From: Sacculina carcini
Lineage: Eukaryota > Arthropoda > Thecostraca > Sacculinidae
Direction of reading: 5' to 3'
Length of the DNA: 64,000 nt
NCBI GenBank assembly: GCA_916048095.2
Contig: OU696578.1
Location: forward strand, 8,664,045 to 8,728,044
Every line of letters begins with the position of its first letter. The stretch's first letter is position 1. The translations under genes were made by a program, and so were the position numbers. The notes under the pieces were generated by a model that was not told the DNA's origin, made no database searches, and saw nothing but the letters and a program-made list of their open reading frames with translations. Below are positions 58,701 through 64,000 of the stretch, piece by piece.

Positions 58701-60379
58701 GGCGATATTGTTTGAAAGCCACTGTCAACAAGAAAACTCGGCTGAATACACGCTGCACGGCGTAATAACAAAAGCTACGAGCCAATATACAAACACCAGA
58801 AAACAAAACAATTAACCGATTTATATTCAGAGAGTTAAAAAAGATTGACAAGTGAACAAAGTGACAGCTGCTACACGGGAAGAAGTCGAGGCTTATGAAC
58901 ACACAGAGGTGTGTCCCGTGCAGCTCGCTGCCACCACAGAACCGACCCTCTCCACGCTAAGGCACCACAAGGACGGAAATGGGCGCCACAAGGCGGAAAT
59001 GGCTAGGGCGCCACAAGGACGGAGAGGACCATCTCCCCAGAATGCATGACACAACATGTTGTGAACGCGAGGCAATATTCGACTTGTATTAGTTCAACCC
59101 GTCATTCTTTGTCACTTGCGGCGCTCGAAGGATAAAAGTTTTTTTTCAGTATTTGGATTGTCTTGGTGATGGATTGAAAGGGCGTGGATTGCAAAGAGAT
59201 ATTGTAACTTATCTTATACTTACCTTGTCTTATCGTCAGCTTATACGTATCGTCATCCTATCTGATTTTCAACGTTTGAAGGGAAATTAATACACGGATT
59301 GTTGAAAGGAAGGATTGATATCGTATTGCTGGAACGATATATTGGTTCACATATTCCGTGCTGCAGATGTCTGTGCGGAGTATATTGGTGGAAATACATT
59401 GGTCATAACACAACACATGACTGATATCTGGTACCATCATTTACTGCTGGGTAGACAGGGGCTGTTATGAAGGGGTTGGATTATAGAATTCGCCCAAGAA
59501 ATTCTGTTCCGCCAGGTTTCGAACCGCTTGTGAGGCGGGTGTATTGCCACTACACCACGCAATCCACTTATTACCAGAAAAAGCCAGTTGGCAATTGTGT
59601 GGAACGAAAATGCAGTTAAATACCGCAAACAGTCGCAACACGGTAAATGGATGTCAGTTGATAAGCAAGTGCTTGATGAGAAAGTGTCATTTAACACCAG
59701 CTCATCACGCACGTGATACGATGTAGTGACGTCAATGAGTGGAACATTTGGTGATTCAGCACGCACATAATGACGTGCACACAATCACAAACATTCACCG
59801 TGATCCATTTCAAGCAATAATTCATGCAGGCTACACAATGTTACTGCGACATAGCAGGAACGTGTGCTGCATCCACCAAAATAACTTAACATTAGATAAC
59901 AACTTATGGATAAACAACGGCAGCGTATGAAAATCCAGAACAAGGATATTTGGGGCAATTAAAAGAATACTCAGCAATTGCAAACCCATGAATTAAGCCA
60001 TTGAACCTTATTGCGCTTATTGGAAAGAATACACTCAGTAGAGAATACACTTAATCAACGTGTCAGTGTGTCAATGTGTGTGTGTCAGTGTGTAACTCAC
60101 AGATGAAGCGAATCCAAACGCCGATTGTGTTGGATGTCCAGCATTTGCAGGCGGATAACCGCCCGCCTGGGCTGGAAACCCCGGCTGTGGAGCATACCCC
60201 GCCTGGGGCGGATATGCTTGTGGTGGGTAACCTGCCTGTGGTGGGTACCCGGCCTGTGGTGGGTAACCTGCTTGAGGTGGGTAACCTGCTTGAGGTGGGT
60301 GAGCTGCCTGAGGTGGGTAACCTGCTTGAGGTGGGTAACCTGCTTGAGGTGGGTAACCAGGTTGTTGTTGATAATTCAT
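36793..60379 (-). CDS. TMBIM/GRINA-like: TMBIM/Lifeguard family gene, copy B, complete five exons
   Basis: Membrane protein of the Bax-inhibitor-1/Lifeguard family, nearest in layout to GRINA/LFG1. Exons: 60101-60379, 58441-58602, 57012-57156 (or -57143), 37041-37316, 36793-36942. The ATG at 60377-60379 opens a 93-residue Pro/Gln/Gly-rich cytosolic N-terminus of repeated GYPPQA units, followed by six to seven membrane helices. The product is about 332 aa, close to the family's usual length. Family marks are [35 protein letters not shown] (cytosolic edge of helix 2), [12 protein letters not shown] and [10 protein letters not shown]...[10 protein letters not shown]. Intron 3 is about 19.7 kb because of nested transposons; copy A's equivalent is 0.7 kb. 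No frame break is seen. The exon 2/3 junction is hard to define as a GT-AG intron. Confidence 0.9.
37922..38424 (+). pseudogene. P-type transposase N-terminal part: THAP DNA-binding domain
   Basis: The ATG at 37922 opens a C2CH THAP zinc finger: [13 protein letters not shown] carries the first two Cys, and the pair CELHF lies about 65 residues later. [14 protein letters not shown]-type and FKDYP stretches sit at expected places. THAP domains bind transposon ends in P elements. A Gln-rich stretch and a coiled-coil-like segment ([12 protein letters not shown]) follow, then a stop at 38423-38425. CAGGTAACT sits right at the end and could be a splice donor, so an intron to the next part cannot be excluded. 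The catalytic RNase H-like middle is missing. Confidence 0.8.
38470..39639 (+). pseudogene. P-type transposase C-terminal part (389 aa)
   Basis: A long clean frame resembling the C-terminal region of P/THAP9 transposases: [74 protein letters not shown] and [21 protein letters not shown] Cys-rich segment (CCHCADLL) follows. It is in a different frame from the THAP part and lacks the upstream RNase H-like and GTP-binding segments, so the element is internally deleted and probably non-autonomous unless splicing joins unseen pieces. The ORF is otherwise intact, suggesting a young insertion. Confidence 0.8.
40736..42030 (+). mobile_element. mariner-like transposon, 1295 bp
   Basis: TIRs CAGGGTGGCGCC(G/T)GTAAAT (19 bp, one mismatch) at both ends, flanked by TA at 40734-40735 and 42031-42032. 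It is inserted in the Helitron-like array inside a TATA stretch. Other array units show the empty site, so it arrived after the array's modules had spread. Confidence 0.95.
40842..41912 (+). pseudogene. mariner-family transposase, frameshifted
   Basis: N-terminal helix-turn-helix region ([19 protein letters not shown]) lies in one frame to 41192. The first catalytic Asp ([10 protein letters not shown]) lies in another frame at about 41309. The last part at 41550-41912 returns to the first frame with the second Asp ([10 protein letters not shown]) and [17 protein letters not shown]. The third catalytic position, 37 residues after the second Asp, is Val where Asp is expected. That spacing fits the DD37D (maT-like) branch. 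Two frameshifts and the lost Asp show it is dead. Confidence 0.88.
42036..42937. repeat. Two tandem ~450-bp Helitron-like end modules
   Basis: Each module begins ACATAAAGAAGAAATTATCT and ends with the CCGCACAACGGGCGGG hairpin and TTTTAATGC. Further copies lie at about 46255-46710, 50825-51285, 51286-51727 and 51728-52176. Confidence 0.85.
43240..44340. repeat. ~350-405-bp internal tandem repeats, three copies
   Basis: Each copy carries CTGTGTAGA..ATTT, GTTCTACAAGA, ACAATACGGTATAAT-type and TTACGGCGGTG segments. The corresponding block in the second long unit (about 47014-48900) has five copies, which accounts for its 812 bp of extra length. Confidence 0.85.
47014..48900. repeat. ~350-405-bp internal tandem repeats, five copies
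   Basis: Same repeat as at 43240-44340 but expanded. GTTCTACAAG marks copies at about 47053, 47444, 47787, 48192 and 48596. Confidence 0.85.
52177..52475. repeat. AT-dinucleotide-rich tract
   Basis: About 300 bp made almost entirely of A and T, in TATA/ATAT/AATATT patterns with ATCGAT interruptions. Copy A has only a short ATACATATATCGATTG at the same site, so this is an expansion next to the Helitron-like array. Confidence 0.95.
52893..53701 (-). pseudogene. LINE ORF2, C-terminal part after the catalytic-site break
   Basis: Thumb and C-terminal segments of reverse transcriptase: [39 protein letters not shown] and a Cys-containing C-terminal region ([19 protein letters not shown]) typical of CR1/Jockey-group ORF2 ends. 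The frame changes again near 53300 (continuing as [18 protein letters not shown]) to a stop at 52893. Confidence 0.85.
53789..55861 (-). pseudogene. LINE ORF2, endonuclease and reverse transcriptase (690 aa, 3' broken)
   Basis: Residues ~50-270 are an apurinic-type endonuclease: [37 protein letters not shown], and a terminal LIDHVWS...SDQFPV. RT follows from ~470: [35 protein letters not shown] and [17 protein letters not shown]. The frame stops at 53789. About 55 bp later the site expected to encode YADD reads YWLD after a small insertion, so catalysis is lost. Confidence 0.92.
55862..56805 (-). pseudogene. LINE ORF1 (coiled coil plus RRM-like domain)
   Basis: The frame opens at an ATG near 56805 ([18 protein letters not shown]), is interrupted by adjacent TAG and TAA codons at about 56709-56714, then continues in the same frame as a heptad-rich coiled coil ([20 protein letters not shown]). 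An L1-ORF1p-like segment follows: [39 protein letters not shown] and [11 protein letters not shown]. The C-terminal ~70 residues are Arg/Gly/Ser-rich. It would coat LINE RNA as a nucleic-acid chaperone. Confidence 0.82.
57333..58247. mobile_element. TIR element with four ~140-bp internal repeats
   Basis: Absent from copy A at the equivalent intron 2 site. Termini CCAATTCGGCC (57333) and GGCCGAATTGG (ending 58247) are inverted repeats. Inside, a ~139-144-bp unit containing GATTTTGATGAAACTTGGTC and AAGGTCATTGAGGTCATTTG is repeated four times (near 57439, 57582, 57721, 57865). About 60 bp beyond 58247, up to ~58305, also lack a match in copy A, so the right end is uncertain. No transposase is seen. 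Confidence 0.65.
59057..59410. mobile_element. Solo LTR, 354 bp
   Basis: Starts TGTTGTGA and ends TCATAACA, with the 5-bp direct repeat CAACA at 59052-59056 and 59411-59415. Copy A has the uninterrupted site at about 29693. Size, TG...CA ends and 5-bp target repeat identify a solo LTR. Its sequence differs from the other LTRs in the window. Confidence 0.85.
59411..59565 (-). repeat. tRNA-derived SINE (copy B intron 1)
   Basis: Paralogue of the SINE at 29690-29832, better preserved. The head reads GCGTGGTGTAGTGGC with B-box GGTTCGAAACC, and anticodon-arm sequence GCCTCACAAGC resembles tRNA-Val. The body is interrupted on its far side by the solo LTR. Confidence 0.72.
60170..60375 (-). repeat. 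Coding minisatellite (18-bp unit) in TMBIM exon 1
   Basis: Tandem copies of an 18-bp unit encoding Pro-Pro-Gln-Ala-Gly-Tyr. Unit length is a multiple of three, so copy-number change keeps the frame. Variants AAHPPQ and AYPPQ interrupt it. This is the segment partly lost from copy A. Confidence 0.9.
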
Positions 60380-60754
60380 AGTGTCACACCCACACACACA
60401 CACGATATGGCGACCAATTCACCAAACACAACCTGCATCCAGACACACAGCAAGCGAATTAAAACCACTACGACAAACACTAACACACATACACACACAC
60501 GCGCGCATGACCGAGGAATAACCGGATAGATGGATGATGAGAAGACAAGAAACAATAAACAACAGAAACAGTGTCATACACAGGACAGAATCGCGCTAGA
60601 CAAATATCAATATTACTGCACGAGCCACACACACATACACACACATATAGTGGCTGGTCAGAGGAAAATGAGAATGTATTGGCGGCACAGTGGTGAAGAT
60701 AAACCACACACACACTGACACACAAACACACACACACACTGACACACAAACACA

Positions 60755-60785
<31 letters not shown>

Positions 60786-62045
60786 TGACACACAAACACA
60801 CACACACACACACACACACACAGTCAAACAGACAAGGCAGCACGAACGGGAAACAAACAAACTGGTCGACAAGAACAAATTGAAAATGAATCGCGCTGAA
60901 AGACAAACATGAATATCACACACAAATGAATTACATGAGAAACTCACACACGCACACAAACACACACACACACACTGAAATTAGAACAAGACATGTTAAT
61001 GAAGTGAAGCAGCAATTATGCAAATCAAGCAATAACTCATATTATATCGGGCCATATCAGATCTCTGTTGAAGTGCTTGGAAATTACAGTCATGTACTTT
61101 ATATCTTTATTTATTTTTAATTTCATGTATTCTTGAATGAGTGAAAGCATTGAGAATTCTAGACGTAAAAAACCACACATCGTTGCTTCGGCACAAAGCC
61201 AAATGCATAACAATGAAAATCGATCAACTGTGTGAAATACCAGTGGGGTCGAGACACCTAGTATAATTACACCTGGCTGAATTGTAAAAATTATGGAGCG
61301 AATTTGTATGAAACACTACATCAATATCACCACTCACATTAATATTTAATTGAACGTCGGAAATTTACAATCAACATTGTAAAACCTTGCATTTTAAACA
61401 CTAATAAAAACACACGGAAATTATACACACACATTTCAACACACAATTAATCATTAACCATTGATCACTTCCTATCTATATCATATCCCCTTTTTCACAA
61501 TCCCGTTAAATTCAAGTCTTCAAAGCCAACACGAAACATACTAACACTAGCTTCAAGTGATAAATATTTGCTCGATACGCCAGACATCAATTTATAATTA
61601 CAAACATTTATAGTCAAATAAACTAATTGAGAACAAGCCACTCGAGCTGAGCTGAAATTGTTGAAAAATACCATTGACATTATTATTGTTGAAATGCGGA
61701 CCTTCGAAGATATTAGAAGCCATATATACATATATCATGCAGATGTAATACCATAGCATGCTTCACCATGATTCGTATACACACCAAACACAACCTACCT
61801 CGTATAAAAACGTCAAATAAACCGAACACATTTCATAAATTAACACCGTACAACTCAAATGGAAAAAATAAAACCCAACATACCTGAGAAATAACAACAA
61901 ACTGAAGCAGAAGCCAAGACAACACCAAACCTGGCAGGACAATGATCTACCTGGCAGCCCTCTATGACTCAGTTGTGGAATATCGTTGATTTCCATGATG
62001 CGGTGAAATCAATTGCTTCTAGAAATTTACGTATTATGTAATCAC
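60380..62045. other. 5' flank of TMBIM copy B, CA-rich then AT-rich
   Basis: No coding exon. CA tracts with CTGACACACAA interruptions fill 60710-60825 and 60945-60975, and the rest is AT-rich. This region should hold the copy B promoter and any 5' UTR exon, but no TATA box or initiator can be assigned. The minus-strand VCVC frames here are repeat artefacts. Confidence 0.5.
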
Positions 62046-63301
62046 TGGGGCTGTCAAAAAAGTAACCTAAAAATCAGAAAAAAGGAACTTTATTTTCGAG
62101 AAAAAGTAACCTAAAAAAGTAATATAAAAATAACCTGAGTTTTAAAGTTATTATCAATTTTGTATCGTTTTATCACATGTTTATCACGCCTTTGCTGATT
62201 AGTGCGCTATGTGAAATACGCGGTTTGTTTGTTGTTTGTTTGTGAACATATTAAGTAACCTAATAACCAATAAAAAGGTAACCTAAAAATAATCTCCTTC
62301 AAAAAGGTCAATTTCTGTTTGCAGTTCTGAAGGAAGAAAATACACCAGTCCTTCTATTTTATCATCTTTCCGAGTTGGTACTACTTTTCCACCCTCTCCG
62401 ATCTGGTACCATTTTTACAACAAACAACCAAAAGTGACTTAACATAATTTGGCTAACGTCGAAAAAGGAGCATAACCATCAAAATATAATTTTTAAGTGG
62501 AAAGCTCATACAAATGCGAAATACACTAATTGCAAATGTAAATATTTTTAGTAATGGTCGCAATGATGTTCTTTATATTTTTTCAATGAAGCTTTTTATC
62601 AAATAGCACGTACTACAGTTTGTATATTAGTGTGAGCGTAAACACTGGATGTGTGAATGCCACCCGTCCTCCCATATGTCAAACGTGGGATAATGGCGCT
62701 ATCTCACGCCCTGAAAATCACGTGCAAATTCCTGTTCAAGTAAATACGTACTGTCAAGTGCTGCAGTGCAGTATCTGGTATAGAGAGCTCACACATCGTA
62801 CTATACCACGCTCCAAACATCTCACGACACCCTCCGGTTCGTGGACATTTCCTAAAATGGAATAACACTATCCTGCGTACCCAAAAACGTATAAATATCG
62901 AGTAGCACGGATATTAAGATGAATATTAATTGCTAAATCCTAACAGCAGAAATGCTGACATTTCTTGATCTTCAGACCTAATATTCCATCTCTTTTCTTA
63001 CTTCATCCTCATATATACCGTTTTTGTGCCTCTTATCTGCAAAAAGTCACCAAACTTCGTGGTAAACTTACCTAATAACAAGAAAAATAACAAAATGTAA
63101 CCTGACGATAAAAAAGTAACCTTAAAAGCAAAAAAGTAACCTTAAAAGCAAAAAAGTAACCTAACGATGGAAAAGTAACTTTTGGTAACCTAATAACTTT
63201 TTTAATAATCATCGTACACAACTTTTCATGCAGTTTTAGGTAGCTTATGAAAAAGTGACCTTTAGGTGAAAAAGTAACTTTATTAACTTTTGACAGCCCT
63301 A
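62046..63301. mobile_element. Non-autonomous hAT-like element, 1256 bp
   Basis: Ends TGGGGCTGTCAAAA and, inverted, TAGGGCTGTCAAAA; flanked by the 8-bp direct repeat GTAATCAC at 62038-62045 and 63302-63309. Subterminal DNA is built from AAAAGTAACC(T)TAA-type motifs repeated many times at both ends, the kind of array transposases bind. The only open frame (62620-62865, 81 codons) has no recognisable domain. Confidence 0.88.
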
Positions 63302-63309
63302 GTAATCAC

Positions 63310-64000
63310 CGATCGAAAAAAAACGAGAAAACAACGCCATCAAATAAATTAATTTTATCAAGAAATTCTGCACGCTGGGTACGCGTAATAGCAAAATTTA
63401 ATAGACCGACCTTTTGCCAAATTCAAGCTAACAAATTGGTATTTTACTAAAGCAGAAATGTAATTTACCTGTGCACTCCTGCTTATGGGCAAGAACTATT
63501 GAAAGGGCTTGAATTTCATCACTTTGTTCAGAAAATTATATTTTATATGATCAGAAATAAAACCAATTGATATACGATATATGTTGAGCCATGTAATTGC
63601 AAATATACGTTTCAAAGTGAAAATATTGTTTGCGCATTCACTTCTTACACATCTTGTCTTTGATCCGATGCAACGGCGCTTACATCAGCAGAAATAAAAC
63701 ACGCGACACACCGGAAACTGACTTTAATTGAGCTAGAATGATATGAGAAGCGTGAAACACCGCTGGTGCACTAAACATCACCACACCCACGTTATCCTGA
63801 TGGCAACAAAACAACAAGAACAGCAACAAGCCACCAGAAAGCCAAGCCAACCCAAGCACAAGTTCAAGATCACACACAGACAAACGTTAGTCTAAACCAT
63901 AACACTTCACCACATCACACTGTTAGTCAACCGACCGCCAGCTAATAAAATACATCGCCAAACATGTTATTTCTGCAACAAACTTGCACGTGAACTATAA
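63310..64000. other. AT-rich DNA with no recognised feature
   Basis: No exon, RNA gene or repeat end was recognised. The 67-codon minus-strand frame at 63680-63883 shows no family resemblance and lies partly in low-complexity sequence. Confidence 0.4.

Noticed and set aside
59495-59565. Functional tRNA-Val gene
   Set aside because: It has promoter-box-like motifs, but the acceptor stem does not pair and the sequence runs into a conserved body shared with 29690-29832, so it is a SINE head.
62620-62865. 81-codon ORF inside the hAT-like element as a transposase
   Set aside because: Far too short and without RNase H-like or zinc-finger motifs of hAT transposases.

Overview
The window looks like genomic DNA of an invertebrate animal. 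Genes are split by GT-AG introns, exons are GC-richer than the flanking DNA, and introns are full of (GT)n/(CA)n tracts and minisatellites. The mobile elements are all eukaryotic: Ty3/gypsy, non-LTR LINE, tRNA-derived SINE, hAT, mariner, P-element and Helitron-like. I cannot name the species. There is no sign of bacterial operons, CRISPR arrays or rRNA.

Layout. Bases 1-7303 are microsatellite- and minisatellite-rich DNA, probably 5' flank or intron. Bases 7304-16994 (+) carry seven exons of a PCTAIRE-type cyclin-dependent kinase (CDK16/17/18 family); the N-terminal exon(s) were not found. Bases 19013-20341 (-) are an intronless ORF matching only the C-terminal HAT-repeat part of the rRNA-processing factor RRP5/PDCD11. 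Bases 20943-25685 (-) are a structurally complete but decayed Ty3/gypsy element, with two LTRs, a 5-bp target duplication, and a primer site and clade features like Mag.

From 26.2 to 60.4 kb the window is organised by a tandem duplication of a TMBIM/Lifeguard (Bax-inhibitor family) membrane-protein gene on the minus strand. Copy A (26847-31361) is compact, but its first exon is truncated and joined to a duplicated piece of the RRP5 5' end. Copy B (36793-60379) is complete but swollen to about 24 kb by insertions: a P-element-like transposon, a 12-kb Helitron-like tandem array holding a mariner, a 4.2-kb LINE, a TIR element with ~140-bp internal repeats, and a solo LTR. Between the copies lie two related CsRn1-like Ty3/gypsy fragments in convergent orientation (32150-36207). 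Comparing the copies gives exact pre-insertion sites for most elements.

Bases 60.4-64 kb hold the 5' flank of copy B, CA-rich DNA, and a 1.26-kb non-autonomous hAT-like element.

The host genes do not form a pathway. The kinase regulates vesicle and cell-cycle-related processes, RRP5 acts in the nucleolus, and Lifeguard proteins sit in ER/Golgi membranes. The most interesting parts are the chimeric copy A (possible promoter capture), the Helitron-like array with nested tandem modules, the RRP5 C-terminal-only gene, and a 78-bp-arm hairpin insertion.
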